Translations under genes and position numbers: made by a program
The notes under the pieces: model-generated
Database searches by the model: none
Told to the model about the DNA's origin: nothing
Seen by the model: only the letters and a program-made list of their open reading frames with translations
Assembly: GCA_025667525.1 (NCBI GenBank)
Contig: CM046875.1
Coordinates: 292,931,147 to 292,995,146, forward strand
Source: Glebionis coronaria
Lineage: Eukaryota > Streptophyta > Magnoliopsida > Asterales > Asteraceae
Length of the DNA: 64,000 nt
Reading direction: 5' to 3'
Shown: positions 1 through 11,258 of the stretch, piece after piece
Layout: each line of letters begins with the position of its first letter
How positions within the stretch are numbered: position 1 is the stretch's first letter

Positions 1-1718
1 TGTAGAGAATGGCTTGTTGTGGGAATCCAAAGTAGGACCCCAAGCCCTAAAAATATCTTCAAACAAAGTGAATGAAATGAAAATGGTGAGACTTGTTTCT
101 TCTTGCCTGCACAAGCACCACAAGAACAAAGACCAAACTTCAAGTTTGGATAAGCTCAAACCACAAGCTTGTCAGGCTTAATGGTTTAGCTTATTCAAAC
201 AGTAAGATATGAGGAAAAATAAGATTTTGAGAAAAATATTTGAAAACGGGATTTTTAATTCAAACCAAACTTTGGAAACCTGAAACAACTAGAAATAGCT
301 TATACAAACTTATGTAGCTTATTTGGTTGTCCACCAAATAAGCTGATAAGCCCCTATAACTATCACAGAAAATCAAAATTTTGGTTTAAGTATCCTCTCA
401 CCAAAATCTTTATTTTCTTGATAAAACTTAACAAATTCAAAAGTGATAATGGAACTCAGATTGCTTCAATAATAACACCAACTTTTAAAAATAAAAAGGA
501 ATTACTTTTAAAATCAAAATACCAACTTTTATAACTTAAAATGGAATTACAATATTTTTTAAAGCAAAATCTGGAACAAGCCCTACTCACATGTTGAGAG
601 GTGCTTAAATACTACTCTAGGAACTATCTAGAATGCCATAAACCCTAGTTACTGAAATTCCACAAAAGCCCTTGGTTTCAAACTTAAAAATCAGTCAACA
701 AGCTCCCATGTGATGGAAAGTGATGGCCAGCTGTATCTTTTGATCTTTGGACGTTAAAATGGTCTTGGGGACCAAGGAAAACGCTTGAACACGTTGATTC
801 TCTGAGGGATTCGTATTTTGCTATTTTTGGTGCAGCAGGGGAACACGGGGGACCCACTTGGAGGTCACGGGGTGGGGATTTTGTTGGTGGGTTTTGGCTA
901 GGGATGGTTAATTATTGATCTGGATAAATTGGGGTAAAACCCCTTTGATTTAAGGTTAATTGGGTCTGGGTTATTCTAGGGTTTATGTGGGATTAAGGAT
1001 GGGGTTTAATCTGATTTTGGGGGTTAACTTTTTAAGTAAGTGTTTGGGTGGGAAATTAAGGAGGGGTTGACAGGTTTGACCAGTCTAATAAATAAACTGG
1101 TGATGGGTTCGGGTAATGGGTTTTTGGACGGGTATTGGGTTGGTTTAAAGGGTAGGGTCGGGTTTAGGTGACGTGTAGGGAGTGTATTGGTGGGGAAAGT
1201 TTTGTTGTCTGGCCAGTTTGGCCCCCCAAGTTTCTTGTTTTGTTCAACTTGTAATAAATAGCAAAAACCTTGAATCCCTTTGTTAATAACTTTGCACAAG
1301 TTGCTGAATTTGGCCCATCCTAGTTTCAAACTTTTTCCAAGGACCACTCATGTAATTTAATCATTCTTCAAGGGCTAGATATGCATACTCTTGGTAATTT
1401 AGGGACCCCAATGTAATTTATGAGTTTTACAAGGGTATAAATTGCCAAGTCTTCCAAAGTTGAGGGACCATTCTTGCCAAATCTTCAAACTTCAAGGACT
1501 TGATAGGAAAATCATGATTCGGGTCCGGTTCATTGTGCGGCTTCGTTTCCCGTGTTCGTTTTTTATTGATTCTTGTGATCTTTTTGCCATTTCCTCAATA
1601 TCCGTACCTAAAATACACAAGCAACAAATACGAGCATATATTTGGCAGTTTTAATGATATTTAATGCATTTTAAGCCCAATTTGGACGATGAGACTATGT
1701 ATAAAAGCAGTCTCATCA
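1..1718 (-). repeat. E1 3' LTR (truncated by window start)
   Basis: Nearly identical to 9540-11258. On the minus strand it begins TGATGAGACTGC at 1718, directly after a polypurine tract. The missing part (about 1.9 kb) should lie left of the window. A short inverted repeat occupies its first 31 bases. Confidence 0.92.
1688..1717. repeat. Terminal hairpin of the E1 LTR (left copy)
   Basis: GATGAGACT (1688-1696) and AGTCTCATC (1709-1717) form a perfect 9-bp stem around a 12-base loop containing TATAAAAG on the plus strand. The same structure is at 11228-11257 in the right LTR. It lies at the start of U3. Confidence 0.8.
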
Positions 1719-1729
1719 CTCCCCCATAC
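1719..1729 (-). promoter_or_regulatory. E1 polypurine tract
   Basis: Minus-strand GTATGGGGGAG lies immediately before the TG of the 3' LTR, the position expected for the plus-strand primer of reverse transcription. This sets the element orientation. Confidence 0.85.
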
Positions 1730-3636
1730 TAAACCATTGTCGTGCCCTCACGCAATGCTAGAATAAAGTATCGTAGCATCTCCAAAATTCATTTTTATTC
1801 ACTTTTATTGAACGATAAACTAGCTACACTACTACTATTACTACTACTTGTGTTTTAGACATAATGTATGATTTTCATCGCAAAATGGGACGTTTAGGTT
1901 CATAGAATAAGAACACGTGAATGCTTCGTTAGAAATAATTTCATCGTCCTCGATTTTCACCCCAATTCCATGCCAAGCGTGCAACGAGATCATTGTCATT
2001 ATAAGTTAGTAATGCTAACACTACTCATATGTCCTAATCACGTACTTATCCTCCCATTATTCCTAAGTTGTATCTCTTATATTTTATTTTGTCTTGAATG
2101 TTTCACGAGGATACATTGTTTGACTTATGCGATAATAGAGATTTAGGTCTAAAAATAGAGTCCTAACGGTGTAACCAAGACCATCAAATCAATAACCCCT
2201 CCCAATAGACAACGATGTCAAAAAATTAAGTTGACAAGAAGAATCGATAAACACGGTTTTATAACGGTTTTGAACATGAGACTTATTACCAAGACTTTTA
2301 TACGCCCCCTAACGGAAGGGCCTTATTATCTTTGGTTTACCTCCATCTTTTATTCAACTTTGCCATGAAGCTTTTATTATGACTTCGGTCTTGCCTTGCC
2401 TTTTATTATCCGCCTCATCGGTGGTTTTATTAGCCAAAGACGTATATCCTCACGCTAAGGCGAATTTTGGATCTTTAAAGCTTCGAAGATTAAGGCTTGA
2501 TTCACTTTCAATTTTGCATAGATTTTTCGGCCTTGTGAGCTTCAAATTTTTGCTTAATTTAGGTGAGCACTTGAAATCTTATTATTGGGTGAAGCTTTTG
2601 ATTATTGGGGTGCCAATACTTCAAAACCGTGACGCTGGCGATACCTTAATGTCTTCCCAATTTAATTACACGGAAGCTACTAGAAAAGACTAGAAACCCA
2701 ACAATCCCAACTAAACCGCTAAGTCAATATTTATTAAGCAAAAAATATTTACATGCGAAGGGAGAATAAGCAAACAACAAGAACACATGAGTTTTTGAAA
2801 GAATACGAGTACTCTACGTTTAGCATAGTAACTTATAATTAACCCTATCATTTCTCGTCCTCATTTAAGAGACTTAGCCTAGTGTGTAGTTAAGGAATCA
2901 AAGCTAAGTGCTCAACACGCACGGTCGAGTCAAAAATTACTCTTATTCTCACCATCAGAAAACCTACATTCGTGTCTTCAAACACTTATAAAACATGAGA
3001 AAAATTTTAAAATTTGGCCATTTTTAGCCTTATTTTGCAACAAAAACGATAAAAAAAAAGATAAACTTTGGAAAGCGTGAAGGTTTAGCAAGGCAAGTAT
3101 CTATTCACACCCCCCCCCATACTAAATTTAAACATTGTCCTCAATGTTTCGAGTCTAGGGGTGCGAACACCCCCATACTAGAGACGTAGTCGAATGCCTA
3201 ATCTAGCATGGAAAGGGTGTAACCTATAAATTAATAGCCGTTTATGAAGTGTGCTAAAAACCTAAGGTTAGAACATCAAAGGATATATCATTTGGATATT
3301 GAGAAAGTCTTCAAAGCAAACGATCGAGTGCTCTCATAAAACGAACACGAGACGCTCCAATCGTGAAGATCATGATCTAAGAACCACAATTCATAAACAA
3401 CCACGGAACAAAGGTTGGAAGGGCACAAATCCCCTCACATTAAACTAATTAGAAAGAAATAATATGTACATGGATAAGCATGGGTTTCCCCCACGAGGCA
3501 CCTTGTTTTTGATAACCGAGTCAAAAGCTCGACTCGAATCCCCATAAATGTGATCATTTAGGGATAATCATGGTATGGTCAATTTTTAGTGGGGCTTACA
3601 TAATAAACAAGGACCAAAAACAACCGGTATTAAGGA
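1730..3636 (-). other. E1 3' internal region, noncoding
   Basis: No supportable ORF. The stretch contains extra copies of the polypurine-like motif (runs of C followed by ATACTA on the plus strand near 3107-3125 and 3170-3178). Several blocks are recognisably similar to E3 at 31624-32126 and 43721-45193, for example the segment just before the C-terminal module (about 3485-3545 versus 45135-45190). Confidence 0.65.
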
Positions 3637-4020
3637 CTAAGTCCTTTGATGGTTCAAAATACCGGGATCGAAGATGGCGTTCTCGTTTTCATTGGAAAAA
3701 CAAATCGACGCCACTTCATCATGTGCCAAAACAAACCCAAAGGGTTTAAAGAAAATAGATGAGAAGAAATAGAAGGGTGGTACAATGGGTAAGTCATAAA
3801 AACCATGAGCTACTCGAGGTAGACTCGCACCAATCAAATAGAAAGATTTTCCATTTATTGCATCGGTGGAAGACCGAGATTTCCCTTTATAAGCAATTAC
3901 GGGATCAAATATCTCGTCCTCGGTAGAGAAAGGGGAGGGAACATAAGGGGCTTCCCCCACACTAGGTCCACACAAAGCATCGTCAAAAGGTGAAGATGAG
4001 CTTGTAGCACTCAAAAACAC
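3637..4020 (-). pseudogene. C-terminal module shared with E3, out of frame with E1 gag-protease
   Basis: The coding sense resumes in another frame where the gag-protease ORF stops, at a run of five T on the minus strand, so this looks like the frameshifted end of the same protein rather than a separate gene. It contains PFSTEDE, FDP, GKSR, TDAIN and an FYLIGASL-like run. Equivalent motifs occur in the same order in the E3 ORF at 45194-45898 (PFSTEDEVFDP, GKSR, TDAIN, FYHLGASL). No known enzymatic domain is recognised. The position near the 3' end resembles env-like or extra ORFs in other Athila elements, but no signal peptide or clear membrane anchor is visible. Confidence 0.6.
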
Positions 4021-6952
4021 GAGGTGATGACGGAGTTAGCATTGTAGAAAAATCTTTTAAATCCAATTTATAATCTTTCCCTTTTTCATCTTTTAAACTC
4101 TCCTTATGAAAACCCGACTTAATTATGTCAAAAATATTTGGTGTTTCTAAAGCAATGTTAGTCACACTAAAGATTCTCACATTTGAAAACCATTTTGGTT
4201 TAGGTGGTGGCAAGTTCTCAAAACGTTTGTCAACAAAGAAAACTTCCCCATCAGGATCAACACATTCATCATCTGAAGTATCATTCGTGATTGGAATCGT
4301 CGGCTTAACACTCTTAACCTCCACCGGCGGAGGGTACGGAAAATCGTTTTTATCATCAACTTCTAAAACTCTTTTTGAAATCCTTTTACAAATGTTTTTG
4401 ATGGGACTAACATTGTTCAAAGACGTGATAGAATACACATGAGAAAGTGTGGAGTTTTGAGTTGCATTTATGACGAGTTCTTCCTCATTGAAACGAAGAG
4501 TGATTTTCCTAGCATGCACATCGATAAGTGCTCTCGAGGTATCCAAAAATGATCGACCTAAAATTAGAGGAACTTTAGGATCGATGGGGATGTCAACAAC
4601 AATAAAGTCTACGGGATAGTAGAACTTTCCAACTTTCACGAAGACGTCCTCGGCTACTCCACAAGCTAGAATCGTAGAATGATCGGCCATCTCGATTGAC
4701 ATTCTTGAAGGAGTGAGATTAGGAAGATTGAGCGACTTAAAAATCTCAAGAGGCATCAAATTAATACTAGCACCAAAATCGTCCAAGGCGTAGCATTCTT
4801 CCATATCTTGTATAGCATATGGGATTAAAAACTTGCCGGGATCACCGACTTTTTGAGGTATGCGGCTAAGAAAAACCGATGAACAACTAGACGATTTTTG
4901 CAATTTTTCTTTGTTATTCAACATACTTTTAAAGTTCGCGGCAAATCGAGGCATCATGACCAAAGCGTCGGCAAAACTTATATTAAAATGCAAGTCACGA
5001 AACATTTTCATAAAGAGTTCAAATTGATAATTATTTCGTTCTTGTGCCTTTTCCTTGTTTCGTCTTGAAGGGTAAGGTAAGGGTAGTGTGGGTTGGGGCA
5101 TAGGCAAAGGCCTTGGAATCTCGGGTTCCACTATTAGTATTGGTTCAACCGTAGGTGTGGTTTGAGTGGTACTTCGTGGGCTTGGAATTTGCTCCTTTTC
5201 TACCACCACCTCGGGTTCTTTCTCTTTTTCCTTCTCCGTAGAAGTACTTGGACGAGAAATGGGTTCTTCGAAAGTTTTACCACTACGAGTAGTAATAACC
5301 TTCAATTCTCCTTTCGGGTTAACGATGGTATCACTAGGAAGACCACCCCAAGAAGAAGGTTTACACATGATAGCTTCAAACATTTTTCCCATTCGTTCTT
5401 CAAACTTAGATTGCCTAGCATCCACTTTTAACAACTCTTGCTTAATCTCATGTTGACCTTGCTCCATTTTTTGTTGATTTTGTTGGAGTCGTTGAACATT
5501 TCCTTCCATTTTATTAGCATGAGTCTTAAGTTCATTAGCAAGTTCGTTTTTAAGCTCGTTTTTCAACTCGGATCTTAAGCTAACCATTTCACGTTGCATA
5601 TTATCAAACTTAGCATCGTTTGCTTTAGCATAATTCAAAAATTCTCCTTGAAGATTTTTGGTGTGATCATTTTGAAAACCTTGTGTGGTAGTTTGAAAAT
5701 CACGGTTTTGGTTTTGGTTTGAAATTTGCCCATTTCCACTTTGATAATTACCCTTGTTGTAGTTACGTTGATTGCCTTGATAATTACCACCTTGATTGTT
5801 GTTTCGGTAGTTATTGGCATTTTGATTTGGTAGAGCTTGATTTTGGCGGGAACCTTGACCATTTTGGTTATAAGTTCTCGTGGCTACATAAGCACTCGAA
5901 GTGTTACCATCCGCGGTAATGCACTCGGAAAGATCATGATCTCCACCACAAGACAAACAACTCTTAGCAACCGCTTTAACCGAATCGGAATTCGAAGCTT
6001 CTTGAGCTTTCCAATGGGACATAAGATTAGCAAATCTATCAAAAAACCGATTTTCCTCATTATCTTCATCTTGTAAGGCATTAATGCTACAAGACGATGA
6101 GGACGATGACGAACCCAATTTGGCAACACTCGGTGTGTTACGAGGGCTATAAACCTTAGACCTATTCTCAATTATCACCAAAGCTTCCTCAACCGTTTTA
6201 CACAAAAAATTACCACCCGCGGCGGCATTTAAATAATCCCTTTCATGATCATTAAGTCCATTGTAAAACGTGTCAATTTGATGCAAGTCGGAAAAACCGT
6301 GATGAGGACATTCATGTAACATCTCCTTAAACCTATTCCAAGCCGTTGAAAAACTTTCATTAAATTCTTGTGAAAACTTTGAAATCTCGTTTTTCAAGTG
6401 CGTAGTCTTAGAGGGCGGAAAAAATTGGTTCACAAACTTAGACACGAGATCCTTCCACGTCAATATAGAATTGGGTGGCTCTTTCTCTAACCAAATTTTA
6501 GCGGGCCCCGCTAAGGAATACGGAAAAAGCATCATCTTAATCGAGTCATTCGAGACATCCTTAAACTTGCAAGTGGCGGTAAGACGATTGAATTGGCGGA
6601 TATGGTTGTGTGGATTGTCCTTCTCATCACCACGGAATTTGTTGTTTTGGATCATCGACAACAAACCCGTTTTCACCTCAAAATTCTCCGCAAGGATAGC
6701 TGGAATCACAATAGCCTCTCCATAACCCTTGGTGGGTGCTTGAAGTAACTCCATCATAGTTTGATTCGCCATGGTTGGTGCTTCTCTTACAATGGGTTCG
6801 TCAATAGGAGACTCCTCACTAGAAAGATTTGGAGTGGGAGTTTTGTTCTTTCGTTTACGTGCACGTCTTGCTTGATTACGAGTTAGCATAAACGTCACGT
6901 ACAACGAGGGGACGAGCAAAGAAGATTCTTTTTGGTGTTTTGTATTTTTCAA
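3983..6952 (-). CDS. Athila-type gag with aspartic protease (E1)
   Basis: A 989-codon open frame; the likely start is the methionine at residue 22 (MLTRNQARR), as Athila-type gag proteins tend to begin with such a basic segment. Residues about 85-265 match the plant retrotransposon gag domain (LAGPAKIWL, FFPPSKT, YNGL). A single CX2CX3HX4C zinc knuckle lies at 332-344, followed by an Asn/Gln-rich stretch, a coiled-coil-like segment (450-520) and a proline-rich linker. The retropepsin active site reads DFGAS at 725-729 instead of the common DLGAS or DSGAS, with the second motif LILGRSFL about 70 residues later. The frame ends where the pol region would normally begin, and no RT follows. It is uninterrupted, so it could still make virion-like particle protein. 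Confidence 0.85.
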   Translation of the reverse strand: MKNTKHQKESSLLVPSLYVTFMLTRNQARRARKRKNKTPTPNLSSEESPIDEPIVREAPTMANQTMMELLQAPTKGYGEAIVIPAILAENFEVKTGLLSMIQNNKFRGDEKDNPHNHIRQFNRLTATCKFKDVSNDSIKMMLFPYSLAGPAKIWLEKEPPNSILTWKDLVSKFVNQFFPPSKTTHLKNEISKFSQEFNESFSTAWNRFKEMLHECPHHGFSDLHQIDTFYNGLNDHERDYLNAAAGGNFLCKTVEEALVIIENRSKVYSPRNTPSVAKLGSSSSSSSCSINALQDEDNEENRFFDRFANLMSHWKAQEASNSDSVKAVAKSCLSCGGDHDLSECITADGNTSSAYVATRTYNQNGQGSRQNQALPNQNANNYRNNNQGGNYQGNQRNYNKGNYQSGNGQISNQNQNRDFQTTTQGFQNDHTKNLQGEFLNYAKANDAKFDNMQREMVSLRSELKNELKNELANELKTHANKMEGNVQRLQQNQQKMEQGQHEIKQELLKVDARQSKFEERMGKMFEAIMCKPSSWGGLPSDTIVNPKGELKVITTRSGKTFEEPISRPSTSTEKEKEKEPEVVVEKEQIPSPRSTTQTTPTVEPILIVEPEIPRPLPMPQPTLPLPYPSRRNKEKAQERNNYQFELFMKMFRDLHFNISFADALVMMPRFAANFKSMLNNKEKLQKSSSCSSVFLSRIPQKVGDPGKFLIPYAIQDMEECYALDDFGASINLMPLEIFKSLNLPNLTPSRMSIEMADHSTILACGVAEDVFVKVGKFYYPVDFIVVDIPIDPKVPLILGRSFLDTSRALIDVHARKITLRFNEEELVINATQNSTLSHVYSITSLNNVSPIKNICKRISKRVLEVDDKNDFPYPPPVEVKSVKPTIPITNDTSDDECVDPDGEVFFVDKRFENLPPPKPKWFSNVRIFSVTNIALETPNIFDIIKSGFHKESLKDEKGKDYKLDLKDFSTMLTPSSPRVFECYKLIFTF

Positions 6953-7616
6953 TTTTTTTTTGTGGTTTTTGATTGTTTTTACTTTTTTGGATTTTGGAAT
7001 TGTATTAGGTAGACAATAATCTACAAATCTCCTCCTTAATCAAATCTCTTGATTAAAGAAGCCTCAAGGAATGAAAACGATCACGTGAAGTGAACGCCTT
7101 CGATGACTTTAGAACGTTGGTGGAACGCCAAAACGTTCAGGAGGGTTTAATCAATGGAAACCAAGAAAATATATATGATACTTAGTAATACTTTGGGCGG
7201 CAAAACCCTCGATTAGCTCTCAAAATCAAATACTCACAAGCAAGCGGGGAAACTAGGCGGCGCGAAGCACTTAAGAGCCTTTTTCCTTAGGATATATTTT
7301 ATAATATCCGCCTTATACCCACCTTATAGTTTGTATTTTTCAAGATTAAGCTTCACAAAAGTATTTATCTATTTTTGCCTTTTTCTTTGGTTTGAGATTC
7401 GAATACAATGATTGGGTAATGACCTCCCAAGTCAAGGTTGCGATTTCTCACGTATTTGGAGTACTTGTGAATTTATTGTTCTACGTATACACTATAGTAA
7501 TAGTATTCACACAAAAACCGAAAACCGATAATACGTATTAGTAGAGTGCTACTAATACAAATACTATTTATGGTTAGTATATAAAAACAACAATTCCAAT
7601 CAAAACACAACATGCC
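6953..7616 (-). other. E1 untranslated leader
   Basis: The stretch between the primer site and gag holds no ORF of note. It is AT-rich and probably carries the packaging signal, which is inference. Confidence 0.55.
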
Positions 7617-7634
7617 TCCCCGACAGCGGCGCCA
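7617..7634 (-). promoter_or_regulatory. E1 primer binding site, tRNA-Asp type
   Basis: Minus-strand TGGCGCCGCTGTCGGGGA lies three bases inside the 5' LTR. It matches the TGGCGCCG...GGGGA primer site typical of Athila/Tat elements. Confidence 0.85.
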
Positions 7635-7637
7635 AAA

Positions 7638-10600
7638 TGATAGTAGTGATTTTACTACTCTTTAGGAAAAGAGAGCAAAAGTGGCAAGTATTAAGTGTCG
7701 GTTTAGGAAAACCAAGCACTAATGACCAAATAAGTTCAAGTTCGTTTCCCAAGGAGGAAAGTGCGTTGTGTAATGAAATGATTATATTTGTGATTTTATT
7801 GTTATGAGAAAAGAAAATAGAAATGGGGTAAGAAGAGAATGACGGTTACGAAGACGGATTAAGCTAAGACGAAAAAGTCGTTCACGTAAAACCGTAAAAA
7901 GCACCAAATTAAAAATTTTAAACCTAAAAATTAATTAAAAGTTAAAACTAAGTCTAAAATAATATAAATAAGAATAAAAATCCAACAAAAATATTTTAAA
8001 ACCTTTTATTAATTAAATATTCAATTTTAAATGCTAATTAAAGCCCTAAAATTAAATATAATTAACAGAATGTCCAAAATATTATTTTATTGAACTAATA
8101 AGTTACTTATATTATTTAAAGACTAAAAAGTATTTTTCCTAAATTTTCAAAACTATTTTTCTATTTTAAAAACACTTAAAACTATTTTTAAACTAAAATA
8201 ATTATAAAAAATAATAAAATAATGCTAAAAATAATTTGACAATTTTAAAAATCCTAAATTACTCTAAAGAATAGTAGAAAAATGAAAAAGTTTGAAAAAT
8301 ATAAAATTTTGCACTAAAAGACAAAAATAGTTTGAAATTAAACCCTAATTAAACTAAATTAATTCTAAAAATTAAATAAAAAGTGAACAGTAAAAACTTT
8401 TTGAGCTAAAAATCTTAAAACATTTTTCTAAGTCTATGAAAATTTTTGAAACTGAAAAATAATAATTTTTGTCACTAAAAGACAAAAACAGAAATTAAAA
8501 AGTTAATTAAAATAGTTATTTAATCTAAAAAATATTAAATGAACAGTAAATGAAAAACTAACTAAACTGAAAAATCACAAATAAAATAAGAAAAATAATA
8601 AAACTAATTTCAAGACCTAATGCCTAAATTAACCCACAAAAGACAAAAAATCAAAAACCTGATAGTGACATGTGACAAGGTTTTGTCTGGTAGCAAAGCA
8701 GTGGTAACAATTGTGAAAGTAGGGGGAACTTTGTTCCCACTGTTAGTGCAAATATTTGGTCAATTGACCAATAAGCTTAGGGAAGATTATGTGAGAGCTT
8801 ATCATGGGCAATAAGGCACCCCCACAACCAGTTGGGTTGTGGGGAGTCAATAAGAACAATAAAAACGCCAAGCACTAAACAAAAAATCACACAAACAAGC
8901 CTAATCAAGTGACTGTTGGGGCTAAGATGTTTCTGATGAACAGTAACTCTTGTTTACATGCACAAGAATGATTTTCGAAGCTTCAAATCTAGCACATAAT
9001 CCAACCCAATCACATAAAACTGATAACAAACCCTAGATTATCCTATCATCTAACAATGAACAAGATTTAATGGCAAAAATTACACTAAAGCATGCACAAA
9101 AAGGTCTTACTGATTTTTAGCCAGTTTTACCAAACTTGAACATGCAAACTTGTTTTAAACTCTACCAAACTGAAATCGAAATACTGATATTACCTAATAA
9201 CAGCCTAATGAGTGTGTGAAACAGGTTTTTAAACAAGATTTATGTCATTTAACCCAATTTAAACCCTAATCCAAACACCCTCTTAATTTTTAGAAATCAC
9301 TTTTTTCAAACCAAATGCATAAGAATCTAAACCAAACTCAACTAAACCTATATAAACATGCATAACAATCAATATAAGGCCTAAACAAGCAGATAAAACA
9401 AACTCATAAACAGATTCTCACAAATTCATGCAAAATCACATCACAACTTCAAAAACTTCACCCATGGGGTTCAAGGACCATACCTGGCTGAATGCCTTCC
9501 AAGGGTTGATTTGGGAGCTTATGAAAGCTTATGAAACTGTAGAGAATGGCTTGTTGTGGGAATCCAAAGAAGGACCCCAAGCCCTAAAAATATCTTCAAA
9601 CAAAGTGAATGAAATGAAAATGGTGTGACTTGTTTCTTCTTGCCTGTACAAGCACCACAAGAACAAAGACCAAACTTCAAGTTTGGATAAGCTCAAACCA
9701 CAAGCTTGTCAGGCTTAATGGTTTAGCTTATTCAAACAGTAAGATATGAGCAAAAATAAGATTTTGAGAAAAATCTTTGAAAACGGGATTTTTAATTCAA
9801 ACCAAACTTTGGAAACCTAAAACAACTAGAAATAGCTTATACAAGCTTATGTAGCTTATTTGGTTGTCCACCAAATAAGCTGATAAGCCCCTATAACTAT
9901 CACAGAAAGTCAAGATTTTGGTTTAAGTATCCTCTCACCAAAATCTTTATTTTCTTGATAAAACTTAACAAATTCAAAAGTGATAATGGAACTCAGATTG
10001 CTTCAATAATAACACCAACTTTTAAAAATAAAAAGGAATTACTTTTAAAATCAAAATACCAACTTTTATAACTTAAAAAGGAATTACAATATTTTATAAA
10101 GCAAAATCTGGAACAAGCCCTACTCACATGTTGAGAGGTGCTTAAATACTACTCTAGGAACTATCTAGAATGCCATAAACCCTAGTTACTGAAATTCCAT
10201 AAAAGCCCTTGGTTTCAAACTTAAAAATCAGTCAACAAGCTCCCATGTGATGGAAAGTGATGGCCAGCTGTATCTTTTGATCTTTGGACGTTAAAATGGT
10301 CTTGGGGACCAAGGAAAACGCTTGGAGACGTTGATTTTCTGAGGGATTCGTATTTTGATATTTTTGGTGCAGCAGGGGAACACGGGGGACCCACTTGGAG
10401 GTCACGGGGTGGGGATTTTGTTGGTGGGTTTTGGCTAGGGGATGGTTAATTATTGATCTGGATAAATTGGGGTAAAACCCCTTTGATTTAAGGTTAATTG
10501 GATCTGGGTTATTCGAGGGTTTATGTGGGATTAAGGATGGGGTTTAATCTGATTTTGGGGGTTAACTTTTTAAATAAGTGTTTGGGTGGGAAATTAAGGA

Positions 10601-11258
10601 GGGGTTGACTGGGTTTGACCAGTTTAATAAATAAACTGGTGATGGGTTCGGGTAATGGGTTTTTGGACGGGTCATTGGGTTGGGTTAAAGGGTAGGGTCG
10701 GGTTTAGGTGACGTGTAGGGAGTGTATTGGTGGGGAAAGTTTTGTTGCCTGGCCAGTTTGGCCCCCCAAGTTTCTTGTTTTGTTCAACTTGTAATAAATA
10801 GCAAAAACCTTGAATCCCTTTGTTAATAACTTTGCACAAGTTGCTGAATTTGGCCCATCCTAGTTTCAAACTTTTTCCAAGGACCACTCATGTAATTTAA
10901 TCATTCTTCAAGGGCTAGATATGCATACTCTTGGTAATTTAGGGACCCCAATGTAATTTATGAGTTTTACAAGGGTATAAATTGCCAAGTCTTCCAAAGT
11001 TGAGGGACCATTCTTGCCAAATCTTCAAACTTCAAGGACTTGATAGGAAAATCATGATTCGGGTCCGGTTCATTGTGCGGCTTCGTTTCCCGTGTTCGTT
11101 TTTGATTGATTCTTATGATCTTTTTGCCATTTCCTCAATATCCGTACGTAAAATATACAAGCAACAAACACGAGCATATATTTGGCAGTTTTAATGATAT
11201 TTAATGCATTTTAAGCCCAGTTTGGACGATGAGACTATGTATAAAAGCAGTCTCATCA
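7638..11258 (-). repeat. E1 5' LTR (3621 bp)
   Basis: On the minus strand it begins TGATGAGACTGC and ends CTACTATCA, giving TG...CA ends. It is unusually long, as is normal for Athila-type LTRs. The AT-rich half at 7638-8620 lies next to the primer site (U5 side). Short ORFs in it are not convincing genes. Confidence 0.92.
11228..11257. repeat. Terminal hairpin of the E1 LTR (right copy)
   Basis: Same 9-bp stem as at 1688-1717, with a TATAAAAG loop on the plus strand facing into E2. Confidence 0.8.

Larger units (their letters stand above)
1..11258 (-). mobile_element. E1: non-autonomous Athila-like LTR retrotransposon (left end cut by window)
   Basis: Two long direct repeats (1-1718 and 7638-11258) bracket a 5.9-kb internal region. 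Read on the minus strand the order is 5' LTR, tRNA-Asp-type primer site (7617-7634), leader, gag-protease ORF, noncoding 3' region, polypurine tract (1719-1729), 3' LTR. No reverse transcriptase, RNase H or integrase is encoded, so movement would need enzymes from a related element. By eye the two LTR copies differ at about 30 sites in roughly 1.7 kb, pointing to a moderately recent insertion. The right end lies in the extra ORF of E2; the left target duplication is outside the window. Confidence 0.88.

Noticed and set aside
2379..2693. Plus-strand 104-residue ORF in E1
   Set aside because: Lies in the noncoding 3' region, opposite to the element, without motifs.
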